Of a stretch of DNA of 64,000 nt, positions 10,201-17,818 are shown one piece after another. The position numbers and the translations under genes were made by a program. Every line of letters starts with the position of its first letter. Positions within the stretch are counted from its first letter, which is position 1. The notes below the pieces were generated by a model. The model saw only the letters and a program-made list of their open reading frames with translations. It had not been told where the DNA came from and did no database searches. Origin of the DNA: Celeribacter baekdonensis (GTDB lineage: Bacteria; Pseudomonadota; Alphaproteobacteria; Rhodobacterales; Rhodobacteraceae); the NCBI RefSeq assembly GCF_003047105.1, contig NZ_CP028477.1:50507-114506 (forward strand), written 5' to 3'.

Positions 10201-10291
10201 GGGGCTGGTGCAAGAGGCTATTCCACAAGGCTTCTACGTGCGTTCAACCCCAAGCGGCAGCCGGGTCGAGGAAAGAAGGGGGCTGGGATGA
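7211..10291 (+). CDS. sbcC: Exonuclease subunit SbcC (Rad50 family)
   Basis: SMC-like ATPase partner of SbcD, 1026 residues. Visible in order: Walker A GQTGAGKS (35-42), long coiled coils rich in Glu/Ala/Lys, a zinc hook CPVC (Cys517 and Cys520) exactly mid-protein, a second coiled coil, the ABC signature LSGGE (924-928) and Walker B TIFIDEG (955-961). The longer open frame begins earlier, but the ATG at 7211 gives the expected MRPIRLSLQAFGPF start and couples to sbcD. The stop again overlaps the next start by ATGA, so the three genes form one tightly coupled operon. Confidence 0.92.
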   Translation: MRPIRLSLQAFGPFATTEVVDFRSALETGLFGIYGQTGAGKSTLFSAMSFALFGAPTKTDQEPRSLRSDHAASDLPTEVEFVFELGTKAYLIRRRPAQERPKARGEGTTEDAAEASLFDVTGIPVDTLGPSQSGRVIAEKKVSLVGQQVEALLGYGADQFRQIVLLPQGKFETFLAAKTDARVEILRDLFDVKVYRDLAARLKEEASAAERALRDQRALYLARLEERGFESAEALELGIVAAEAQVEQKQGVQRGAEMANEAARKALTEGEQIEKAFSSADTAQQAVDDLEKKTIEVEELAKRVEAVRNALQARDLETAWRNAEQDSLKAVEAVTKAEAELNIATGAKELAEKKLAEAQSGEDRRQQVQADLTRLEAIEKQVGQAADLRSAFDDAVKDEASAKKALTEAIDAREKLKSQRDATDLALDQARKTETERGQLTGELAEFNRERVKAAAYAKAQEAVADAQRKVEAASNELATRTDAARTADAGLLEAEARLSRTQAIILAEKLTEGAPCPVCGSHDHPAPAHGAPEQSGLTEAFRSAQVQARIASEARVRAESELGNCRTRLDEKKRALDEQERPERTLVELEAEIVRLEGTVDALGEAIALDAMAEQLADLKRKVTEAETAEAKARAAAGQAETTLAEARAKRDTVVEALPEGLRTLQAVVARREALQREQRQLSEALEVATQRDRAASDALTRAQEQLEAARRARDAQQQRVKKAQGDFGARLAEVGMDKAGYDACKGHFPTLDADRKKVADHRDGLIAARTTLQNATAACADRERPDLAPLQLALADATQTLNAANAALATARTDVSSLTKFKESLAAALAETERLETETGPLRGLADLANGKNDFKMTLETFAIGAMFDQVLEAANMRLDPMTRGRYRLARGLEASGGRGKRGLEIEVFDINTGKARPTATLSGGETFIAALALALGLADVVESLSGKIRMDTIFIDEGFGSLDTENGAGTLDQVIQVLAALTEGSRAVGLISHVGLVQEAIPQGFYVRSTPSGSRVEERRGLG

Positions 10292-10593
10292 CGGACCGTT
10301 GGTATTACCGTAAAGCACACACCCGCCGCCTTTCAACGGGGCGCACGGTATCCGTCCGCGGCGGTTGGGCAGTTCGGGGCGACCGTGAAAGCAAGAGGGG
10401 CGCATCGTTCAGGCGGACTTGTCCAATATGTGGGGCGCCAATCGTAAGTGTGGGCATGCCCAGAGGTGGATGGGTCCATTTCGAGGGCGGAAGAGGTCTG
10501 ACGCGCATCAAACACCCATGCTTGCATCTCGGCGAAGGAATGAGCAGGCGGCGGGACGAAGACACGCCGGACCTTTTTGAGGCGAGGCTATAA
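10288..10593 (+). CDS. Small basic protein with a CPIC zinc-ribbon half-motif, coupled to sbcC
   Basis: A 101-residue, Arg/Gly-rich protein that starts inside the sbcC stop codon (ATGA overlap). It contains TCPICGAPI (about residues 44-52) and one later cysteine (HPCLH), a possible small metal site. I do not recognise a family. The tight coupling suggests it acts with or regulates SbcCD. Confidence 0.6.
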   Translation: MTDRWYYRKAHTRRLSTGRTVSVRGGWAVRGDRESKRGASFRRTCPICGAPIVSVGMPRGGWVHFEGGRGLTRIKHPCLHLGEGMSRRRDEDTPDLFEARL

Positions 10594-10685
10594 TTTTGAT
10601 TTTTTACTAGTGAAGCTTGCGGACAGTTGGCTCCAAGCCCACATCTAGACTCTCTAAGCAAACCAAACACCACATGGAGGTTATT

Positions 10686-10934
10686 ATGGCGGTGAATCGT
10701 AAAGGAACTTCAACCAAGGTTGCCTCGCTTGCAGCAGACACCCTGTTCAAACCTGGCTCGTCACAGGTTGCCCGCAAGCTTGCTGGTTCGGCGTTGTCTC
10801 AGTCCAATACCAATCGACAAACAGGTGCGAATATGGAAGATCTCGCTTCAAAGGTACTTCGCAGCGATCGCTATTCTGAAAAGACAAAGGCACTTGCCGG
10901 TTCGGTGTTGTCCCAGTCAAACAAGAAGCGCTGA
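10686..10934 (+). CDS. Small protein with an internal duplication (unknown function)
   Basis: The 82-residue protein begins at the ATG at 10686, placed five bases after a good GGAGG Shine-Dalgarno (10676-10680). It consists of two related halves, each reading roughly ASxxxxxxx then S-x-K/R-x-LAGSxLSQSN. The C-terminal half ends KTKALAGSVLSQSNKKR and the first half contains ARKLAGSALSQSN. It is basic and Ser/Ala rich with no membrane segment. Proteins of this look occur as uncharacterised small genes in plasmids and prophages. No function can be assigned. It lies 92 bases after the sbcDC operon and could be its last gene or an independent one. Confidence 0.6.
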   Translation: MAVNRKGTSTKVASLAADTLFKPGSSQVARKLAGSALSQSNTNRQTGANMEDLASKVLRSDRYSEKTKALAGSVLSQSNKKR

Positions 10935-11013
10935 TTTCGAACGATAAACCTTCGCAAGCCGGGCGATATTCGAACTGCAAAAAAGCTTCACGAATCCCTG
11001 CACCAAAGCCGGG

Positions 11014-12804
11014 TCAGGGAATCTGGTCATAGCCAAAGCTGCACGCGAGCAGGATATCGGTGGGCTGATAGACGTCGTTCTGTCCCCGCCGCCGGCCCGC
11101 TTCCGAGATGAGGTGTAGGTTCTTCTTCGCTCGGGAACAAATCACGTAGAGGAGCTTGCTAGCGGCCGCGATTTTGTCGTCCTCATTGAAGTGCGGGACC
11201 ATGCCTTCGAGCAGACCGAACGCGATCACTGCCTCGAACTCAGCACCCTTCACGCCGTGAATCGTTGAAACGGTAATCCCGGTCTTCTCATCGAAGACTT
11301 TCCGGAACATGGCGACCTCCGCGATCGCGGTAGCACCGTCCGCGACGAGCCGGTCCAGCCTTCGCTGCGATCCTTCAACGAACGCATCAAAATGTTCGAC
11401 CAGCATGGGGGAGCTGGCGCGATCGATGCCGAGCGCTGCAAAAAGTGCGTCGAAGCATTCGAGCAGATATTTCAGACCGTCAGTTTCGGCGGAGGAGATG
11501 GCATTCGACGCGCGGAGCAGGCTTTTCCTAGTGATCGCAGCAGTGTTGATGCCGGCCAAGTCGAGCGCAGCGATGACTTCACCGGCCCAGCGGCTGCGCC
11601 GGATGTAGAGTTGCGGCGAAGCCTCAGTCAGGATGATCCGCGCGAGCTTGTACCAGAAATTGTCGATATCGCGGGCAAAGGGCACCATTCCGGGGCCAGA
11701 AAAACTGTAGTCCGGCAATGCGGCCACAAGCTGGCGTGTCATGCTTGCAAGCGGCAGCCATTGCGGCCCAACGATGCAAACCTCGCCTGGGACGATCCCC
11801 ATGGTCTCGACGTTGTAGCGGATCAGCCGCACGACCTCGTCCACCAGCTTAGTGCGATGTGTCGCATAATCGTAGGAGATCGCGCTCACGAAGGTCTTGT
11901 ACTTTCCGCCCGCGCTGATCTTCGAGGTGAGCTGGTTGTAGTTCTCGAAGTAGGTGACGATGCGGTCGGACGAGCGGTAGTTCACCGACAGGTCCATCTC
12001 GGTAAAACTGACTCCGCTAAGCGCAGAGAATTCGGCAGGCATGATCGCATAGCCGCCGAGCGAGCCATATATCGCTTGATTGGGATCGCCGACGATGAAG
12101 GCGTTTGCCTTGCCATTCGAAGCCTTCAGGATAGTGCCGAGTATCGCGTATTGAATCTCCTTGGTGTCCTGATATTCATCGACCAGAACAGTCGCGAAGA
12201 TCGATCCCAGCAGAATGCCGATTGAGGGAATATCGCGAACCAGCTGATAGGCGTAGTCGAGAATCATTTCGAAATCGATCTGTCGATTGGCGCGTAGCTC
12301 TGCCCAATATTGCTGGAGCACTGCCTCGACCTTCGCGCGCTTCCAATCCTGGCAAGAGATGACATAGCCAGCAGACGTGAAGTAATGGCCACAGTCGAAG
12401 ATGCGCAGACCCCCACCATGCTGGCTGCATAGCAGTTCGTGGGCGCGCTCGGTGTCATGCGCGTTGATCACCCGAAATCCATGTTTCAGCTCGGGGTGAT
12501 AAATGGCGTATGGGCGCAAAATCCATTCGAGGCAGAAGGAATGGATCGTGCCGATCCAGAGCTGGGTGGTATCGACGCCGAGCTGTTCGATCCGCTCCTG
12601 GATTTCGTCGGCGGCGCGGTGGGTGTAAGTGATTGCGACGACACGCTGCTTGTCGGAGGTGAGCAAAGACAGCTCACGCGCGATCTTGTAGGTCAGCGTA
12701 CGGGTTTTGCCGCTCCCGGGGCAAGCGGTGAGGAACACGCTGCCGGGCTGCTCGATCGCCTTGACCTGGTCCGCATTGAGGTCTTCCGCATTCCAGACGA
12801 ACAT
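11014..12804 (-). CDS. gajB: UvrD/PcrA-like superfamily 1 helicase (GajB-like)
   Basis: SF1 helicase motifs are present: a Q-like NADQVKAI (10-17), Walker A CPGSGKT (28-34), THRAADE, the DEYQDT Walker B box, GDPNQAIYG, and the C-terminal HGVKGAEF and LLYVICSRAK boxes. At 596 residues it is somewhat longer than typical GajB. Its start overlaps the stop of the upstream OLD-nuclease gene (TGATG). That arrangement, nuclease followed by a UvrD-like helicase, is the Gabija layout. Gabija senses nucleotide depletion or phage DNA and cleaves DNA. Identity as Gabija rather than another class 2 OLD/UvrD pair is likely but not certain. Confidence 0.82.
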   Translation of the reverse strand: MFVWNAEDLNADQVKAIEQPGSVFLTACPGSGKTRTLTYKIARELSLLTSDKQRVVAITYTHRAADEIQERIEQLGVDTTQLWIGTIHSFCLEWILRPYAIYHPELKHGFRVINAHDTERAHELLCSQHGGGLRIFDCGHYFTSAGYVISCQDWKRAKVEAVLQQYWAELRANRQIDFEMILDYAYQLVRDIPSIGILLGSIFATVLVDEYQDTKEIQYAILGTILKASNGKANAFIVGDPNQAIYGSLGGYAIMPAEFSALSGVSFTEMDLSVNYRSSDRIVTYFENYNQLTSKISAGGKYKTFVSAISYDYATHRTKLVDEVVRLIRYNVETMGIVPGEVCIVGPQWLPLASMTRQLVAALPDYSFSGPGMVPFARDIDNFWYKLARIILTEASPQLYIRRSRWAGEVIAALDLAGINTAAITRKSLLRASNAISSAETDGLKYLLECFDALFAALGIDRASSPMLVEHFDAFVEGSQRRLDRLVADGATAIAEVAMFRKVFDEKTGITVSTIHGVKGAEFEAVIAFGLLEGMVPHFNEDDKIAAASKLLYVICSRAKKNLHLISEAGRRRGQNDVYQPTDILLACSFGYDQIP

Positions 12805-14939
12805 CAGAGCGTCGCTAGCAAGGTGTTGATCCGGTCGCCTGGAAACGCCTTGAGCATCTCGGCACGCACCGCGTCAAAATCGATCTCGCCTCGTCGAAAG
12901 CGCCCGACATGGTCGGACATGGCGTCGATTTGCGGCAGGGAAACCAGCCCCGATTTAAGCTGCACCTTCAACCGATGCTCAAAAATGCTCGCCAGTGATT
13001 CGACGGAGATCGGCCGATGTGCGCTGAACAGGGCGGACAGCAGATAATTGGGAAGGTGCACATCGGGGGTGATTGCCTTACCGAGAATAATCGCGAACCA
13101 GCCCTTCCCGACTTGCTTCGCCATCGTCAGCACACGCGCGCCGTAGCGGGCAATGTCTCCGGACTCGAGGTCAGCCTTGGCCTGGGCGATGGTTCCGGCG
13201 TCGGTGTAGACGTCGTTGAGGACGGACACGACGGCAGCGCTGTTGCCAGCCAAGATGAAGTCGACCTCGAAGGTATGCTGCGCAAAATGGGCAGTCAGCC
13301 AGGCATTGCCGTGGCAAAAGGAGTTGAGCCGGATAGACCGGGCCGCGCCGGATGTCTGCGAGCCAAGAGCCCTCTTCTTCGCCTTGATCTTGGCATCGCT
13401 GTCGAGGGGATCAGGCGTCAGGTCAATGAATGCGTGGTCAAGGTCAGTGATGATCGCGCAATTCTTGCGGATGCGCAGGTCGTGGAATAGCACCCCGACA
13501 TTCTCGAAGCCGGTGCTGCGAATATTGATCAGGCTGATGCCGAGCTCATCCAGACTGAGTCCGAACACCTGCTTAATCAGGATCGGGACTAGAATCTCCT
13601 CGGCATCGCCTTCGACCAGCAGCACGCTCTTCGCGAAGAGCAAATTGCTGCGCACGGCGTCGAGATAACGCTGGATATTGCCGACCTGGCCGGGATCGAG
13701 GCCAGCGGCGGGCTGGAAGACTTCGCAAACGCCACCATCGCGCCCGAGGATGTTTATATTTTCGACGTTGCTGACTTCCGAAATGTGGGTCGAATGCGTC
13801 GAGTAGATGATTTGCGTGTCGTCATACTTCAGGCGATCGAATAGAGTCTTTTGGATATGGGTGTGGATGTGTGCCTCGGGTTCTTCGACGACGAGGAAAT
13901 TGGCGAAGGTCTGCTTGACCTTCTGATATTTGAATTCGAGGAGCTTGAGCGTCAGGTAGATGAGATTCGCGCCGCCGAGGCTCAGCTCATGGATCCCACC
14001 CTCATAGCCGGCTTCGGACTCGCCTACAAAAAGCTTTAGAGACTGAAAAAGGCGATCAGCCTCATCGGACAGGTCGGACCGGATCGACAGGGATTTCGGC
14101 GAATAGGTTTCGCCAGCGGCATCGGTGATGGTGTCGCGGATATCGGTGCGGATCGCGCGTACATCGTCGAGAGCTTCTATCGCATTGTTAAGGTTGGACA
14201 CCAAAGCGCTGATCGGGGCGAAGGCCGTGGGGTCGATCTCGCCGCTCTTGCCTTTGAGTAGCGTCAGCAGCGGATTGGTACGGTTGTTTTGGAACTCGGC
14301 CACGACGTCGCGGAGCGCTTGGACGAAGGTGAAGCCGATCTCTCGCGCTATCGAGAACATGCCGGGGACGATCCCGCCGATGTCTGGCGAGGTGAGCTCG
14401 GTCGGAAAGATGACCGCGTCAAAGTCACCTACCAGTGATCGATATACTTTGGGGTTGCAAAAATCGGCGCTGCTCTTGCCGGTGAAGATCGTCTCGTAGT
14501 CCGCGAGGCTCATCTCGCTGCGGAGCGCCGCCAGGCCGGCATGATCGCCGGCGGCAAGCTCGCCAAGCTTCTGCCGAATTACAGCCTTTGGTCGAAAAAT
14601 CAGATTGTAAGTCGCCCGATCGACGGTAGCGGCGGTGATGTTGCCGGCGCCGTGCAGGAACAACGACTGGATCGTCTCGTCCTGCGAGACATCGGTGAAT
14701 TCGAGGCTGATAATGATCCAGTGCCCGCGCCACTCGCCGATGCCGCGATGGAAGTCGCGTTCGTCAAGACGGTGAGCCATGCGGAGCAGATTATCGTCGA
14801 GCAGCAGCCGGATCGCGCGAAACAGATTCGTCTTGCCCGACCCGTTCTCGCCTATGATTGTGTTTACGCCTTTTTCGAACTTCACCGTCGCGCGGGCAAA
14901 GTTTCGGTAATTGACCAGCTGCAGTTTTGATATGTGCAT
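12804..14939 (-). CDS. gajA: OLD-family ATP-dependent nuclease (GajA-like)
   Basis: The N-terminus is an ABC/SMC-type ATPase with Walker A GENGSGKT (30-37) after the typical NYRNF start, and a Walker B-side EEPEAHIH. A Toprim nuclease domain follows around residues 436-560, recognisable from LLVEGDAEEI and the later ITDLDHAF acidic motif. At 711 residues it is longer than the roughly 580-residue GajA of well-studied Gabija systems. The extra length lies mainly within the ATPase insert and the C-terminus. It is the first gene of a two-gene minus-strand operon with the helicase. A plasmid-borne anti-phage role is inferred from the pairing. Confidence 0.82.
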   Translation of the reverse strand: MHISKLQLVNYRNFARATVKFEKGVNTIIGENGSGKTNLFRAIRLLLDDNLLRMAHRLDERDFHRGIGEWRGHWIIISLEFTDVSQDETIQSLFLHGAGNITAATVDRATYNLIFRPKAVIRQKLGELAAGDHAGLAALRSEMSLADYETIFTGKSSADFCNPKVYRSLVGDFDAVIFPTELTSPDIGGIVPGMFSIAREIGFTFVQALRDVVAEFQNNRTNPLLTLLKGKSGEIDPTAFAPISALVSNLNNAIEALDDVRAIRTDIRDTITDAAGETYSPKSLSIRSDLSDEADRLFQSLKLFVGESEAGYEGGIHELSLGGANLIYLTLKLLEFKYQKVKQTFANFLVVEEPEAHIHTHIQKTLFDRLKYDDTQIIYSTHSTHISEVSNVENINILGRDGGVCEVFQPAAGLDPGQVGNIQRYLDAVRSNLLFAKSVLLVEGDAEEILVPILIKQVFGLSLDELGISLINIRSTGFENVGVLFHDLRIRKNCAIITDLDHAFIDLTPDPLDSDAKIKAKKRALGSQTSGAARSIRLNSFCHGNAWLTAHFAQHTFEVDFILAGNSAAVVSVLNDVYTDAGTIAQAKADLESGDIARYGARVLTMAKQVGKGWFAIILGKAITPDVHLPNYLLSALFSAHRPISVESLASIFEHRLKVQLKSGLVSLPQIDAMSDHVGRFRRGEIDFDAVRAEMLKAFPGDRINTLLATL

Positions 14940-15316
14940 GCATCCCCCGGACTGGAATTTTTGTTGTGATTAGGCGCAATCGGAAAAGCGGCGGATCGGC
15001 GGTTTTGGCGAAGGGCGATGATGACTGGTTGAGCGTGTGAGCCCCACGTAACGGTAGAGCAATTACCACAAATGACACTATCTGTTTGTTAATGCGAGAT
15101 ATAGAAAGCAAATATGTGCGGCAATCGGCTGTGTTTGGCGGGATGTGTGGGATTCGAAAGACCTTTATAGGTCAATCGTCCAACGCCCATGTAATGTCGG
15201 AAAATGCCGATGGCTGGTTTTCTGTAACCTAAACGAATGACGACTACCCAAGTACTGCTGCGATTGCCATGCTGCGGTACAGTCAGACCGTTTTCCGCCC
15301 ACCCTGTCGAAGGTCG
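14940..15316. other. Intergenic gap between the Gabija-like pair and virB11
   Basis: About 377 bases with no convincing gene. The gap is presumably the promoter region of the OLD-nuclease operon (reading left) and the 3' end of the virB operon. It is somewhat AT-richer than its surroundings near 15050-15120. I saw no clear terminator hairpin, repeat or attachment site. Confidence 0.4.
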
Positions 15317-16300
15317 TCATAGTCCAGGCAGATAGAACTCCGTAATCCCCCGCTTCCCCTCGGCCCGCCCGAGCTGAACGATCACATCGATGGATTTACG
15401 GATGTACTCCCGCACCTCGGCAAAGGTCAGCGGCGTGCCGGCCTGCAGCACCATGATCGCCAACCGGTCGATGGCGAGTTCTGCGGTTTCGGCATGGATC
15501 GTGGAGACCGATCCGCCATGGCCGGTGTTGATCGCCTCGAGATAGGTCAGGGCCTCGGCGCCGCGCAGCTCGCCGACGATGATCCGGTCAGGTCGCATGC
15601 GGAGGGAGGCCTGCAGAAGGGCGTTGGCGCTGCGTTGTGAGCCGGAACCGCGGTCGGCCAGGAGGGCGACGGTGTTGGGCTGGCCGGGGAAGAGCTCAAA
15701 AGCGTCCTCAATGGTGATCAGCCGTTCGTGCTCACTGACATGGGTCAGGAGGTGGCGAGCGAACGTGGTTTTGCCGGTTGAGGTGCCGCCGCTGATCAGG
15801 ACGTTGAGCCGCGCCTCGACCAGGGTTTGCAGCGCGGCCTCAAGGTTCTCTTCGGCGAGGGAGGCGATGTTTTTCATCTTCTCGGCGCGGAGGGCATCGA
15901 GCGAGACGGCCTTGCCGAACAGATATGTCGGCACGTAGTCCCGAACGTTGCCCGAGGCGAAGAGGCGGATTGTGATCGAGGCCCCGCGATCTATGGCGGG
16001 CGGCACGGCGACCTGGACACGGAGGGGGCGGCCTGCATATTCCACCTTGCCGGAGACGAGAGGGTTCTTTTCAGAGACGCGGGCCTTGGCGTCGCCGACG
16101 ATGGTCTGGGCCATGTTGAGGGCGGTGGTGCGATCCACGGTCTGACCTTCGTGGCGCATAGTTGCGTCGCCTGCGACTTCGAGCCAGACCTTGCCGTCCG
16201 GGTTGATCGCGATCTCGACCACGTCATCGCGTCTCAGAAGGTCGCGGAACGGGTCGAGATAACGCTCGAGGTAGGAGGCTGGTGACGCCTGCTCCATCAT
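15317..16300 (-). CDS. virB11: VirB11 secretion ATPase
   Basis: Hexameric traffic ATPase at the base of the type IV secretion channel. Walker A GGTSTGKTT lies at 171-179, followed by the Asp box (TIEDAFEL), the Walker B-like IIVGELRG and the His box GHGGSVSTIHA. The 327-residue length is standard. It is the last gene of the virB operon. An unusual spacer of about 80 bases holding inverted-repeat copy B separates it from virB10, whereas other genes in the operon nearly touch. Confidence 0.93.
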   Translation of the reverse strand: MMEQASPASYLERYLDPFRDLLRRDDVVEIAINPDGKVWLEVAGDATMRHEGQTVDRTTALNMAQTIVGDAKARVSEKNPLVSGKVEYAGRPLRVQVAVPPAIDRGASITIRLFASGNVRDYVPTYLFGKAVSLDALRAEKMKNIASLAEENLEAALQTLVEARLNVLISGGTSTGKTTFARHLLTHVSEHERLITIEDAFELFPGQPNTVALLADRGSGSQRSANALLQASLRMRPDRIIVGELRGAEALTYLEAINTGHGGSVSTIHAETAELAIDRLAIMVLQAGTPLTFAEVREYIRKSIDVIVQLGRAEGKRGITEFYLPGL

Positions 16301-16307
16301 TTCGGTG

Positions 16308-16396
16308 GTTCCGGTAATATTGAATCTGGTTTCGCTGCCTCTCGCCTGCGGCTCGAACGCGAAACCCGATGCTTCTTTTTCATTGTGAACCGGAAC
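16308..16396. repeat. Two-tier inverted-repeat element, copy B
   Basis: Outer arms GTTCCGGT (16308-16315) and ACCGGAAC (16389-16396) and inner arms GGTTTCGC (16328-16335) and GCGAAACC (16359-16366) match the design of copy A at 226-317. Both share TTCGCTGCCTCTCG and CTCGAACGCGAA. The inner stem carries a compensated length change between copies (GTTCGC versus GTTTCGC with its complement), which argues that pairing is selected. It fills the virB10-virB11 gap. Confidence 0.6.
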
Positions 16397-17816
16397 CCCC
16401 GTAGATCACCACATCCCGGTCCACGAGCACGGTGACCGAGGCGCCCTGATCGACATAGATCGTCGGCGCGATCGAGACCTGATCGGCGATGACGGACCCG
16501 ACCGCGTCCTGCAGATCGCTGCCGACATCGCCCAGAACGATGCTGGTCGTCTCGTTGTTGGTGCTTTCTGCCGCCACGGCAGGTGCCGCCCCGATCACGG
16601 AAATCAGCGCTGCCCCGCCGAAGCGTTCAGCGAACTTGGTGTCGACCAGACCGGTCAGGCCCGAGCGGCCGAGCTGGTCCCCGCCCACGGCGGCGATCTC
16701 CATCGAGGTGCCGTCCGGGGCCAGGACGCGGGTCCAGAGGATCAGGATGCGCTTCTGGTGCATGTCGATCCCGGAACGGTATTGGCCAAAAAGGCGGGAG
16801 CCACGGGGGATCAGGATCCGGTCCCCGGAAAAGGCCGGGACCGGTTCAGACACGACGGCGACGACGGACCCCGGCAGGTCGCTGTTGATGGCGGTCTGAA
16901 GCGCGGCCTGGATGACAGACCCTTGGGTCAGGGTGCGCTCGGGATGGGTGAGGCGCGCGGCCTCCTGCACTTCGAGTGGGCGCGCGCTTTGCAGGAACTG
17001 CTCATTTCCCGAGAGGGCTGGCCCGCCAGTGCCAGCAGGATCGGCCACCGCCGCGCCACTTTGGCCGCCACGCGGACCGTCGGCATAGACCACTGCGGGG
17101 GATTTGATCTGCGCAGTCAGAAGCTCCGCGGCGACCCTTTCGGCCTCGCGCTGGCGCTGTTCCTCTTCCTGGCGGCGGCGTTCTTCGAGAAGGCGCTGGT
17201 CGGCGATCAGCCCTTCGCGGTCGAGCTCTGCCTCGAGACCCTCGCGCTGCGCACGTTCGGCATCAAGCATGGCCTGCAGCCCTTCGATGCGGCTCTCGGT
17301 CTGGCGTTGCAGGTTGGCCAGTTCGGTTTCCTTGGCGGCGAGCGTCGCTTCAAGCGCCTCCTTCTGTTCGTCGAAGGCTTCGCGCAGGTCCGCGACGGCG
17401 GACTGGATTTCCGAATTCCGCGCCGCCTGGCTGGCGGCGAGGGCTTCGCGGAGCTTGGCGATCTCGGCCAGCACCTCGGCGCTTGGCTCGGGGGCAGGGG
17501 CGGCGGGCATGTCGAGCGCCTCCTCGACGGCGATCAGCGCGTCATTAACCCGTTGCTCGGTCTCGTCGGGCGGGAACTCCAGCCGCCCGCCTGTGCCGGT
17601 CCGACGGTCCTGGAAGGTCTCGACGTCGGAGGTCTCGAGCGCACTGTCGCCCTCCTGCAGACCGGTCGCCAGGAAATACGCGACCCCGGCGCCGCCAAGG
17701 GCGAGGGCCGCGGCGAGGGCACCAACCCCGAGGCTGTTGCCGCGGCGTTTGGATTTGCCGCGTTGGCTGAATTGATCGAGGCGGTCTTGGAGATCAGGAG
17801 GAGTTTGATCGGCCAT
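16380..17816 (-). CDS. virB10: VirB10 (TrbI-family) envelope-spanning channel protein
   Basis: Spans inner and outer membranes and gates the secretion channel. The 478-residue protein has a short basic cytoplasmic N-terminus, one membrane segment (about 29-50), a long predicted coiled coil with Glu/Arg-rich repeats (about 110-235) and a C-terminal TrbI domain containing ILIPRGSRLFGQYRSG. I chose the ATG at 17816, two bases after the virB9 stop. A longer open frame runs back into virB9 without support. Confidence 0.92.
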   Translation of the reverse strand: MADQTPPDLQDRLDQFSQRGKSKRRGNSLGVGALAAALALGGAGVAYFLATGLQEGDSALETSDVETFQDRRTGTGGRLEFPPDETEQRVNDALIAVEEALDMPAAPAPEPSAEVLAEIAKLREALAASQAARNSEIQSAVADLREAFDEQKEALEATLAAKETELANLQRQTESRIEGLQAMLDAERAQREGLEAELDREGLIADQRLLEERRRQEEEQRQREAERVAAELLTAQIKSPAVVYADGPRGGQSGAAVADPAGTGGPALSGNEQFLQSARPLEVQEAARLTHPERTLTQGSVIQAALQTAINSDLPGSVVAVVSEPVPAFSGDRILIPRGSRLFGQYRSGIDMHQKRILILWTRVLAPDGTSMEIAAVGGDQLGRSGLTGLVDTKFAERFGGAALISVIGAAPAVAAESTNNETTSIVLGDVGSDLQDAVGSVIADQVSIAPTIYVDQGASVTVLVDRDVVIYGGSGSQ

Positions 17817-17818
17817 GG

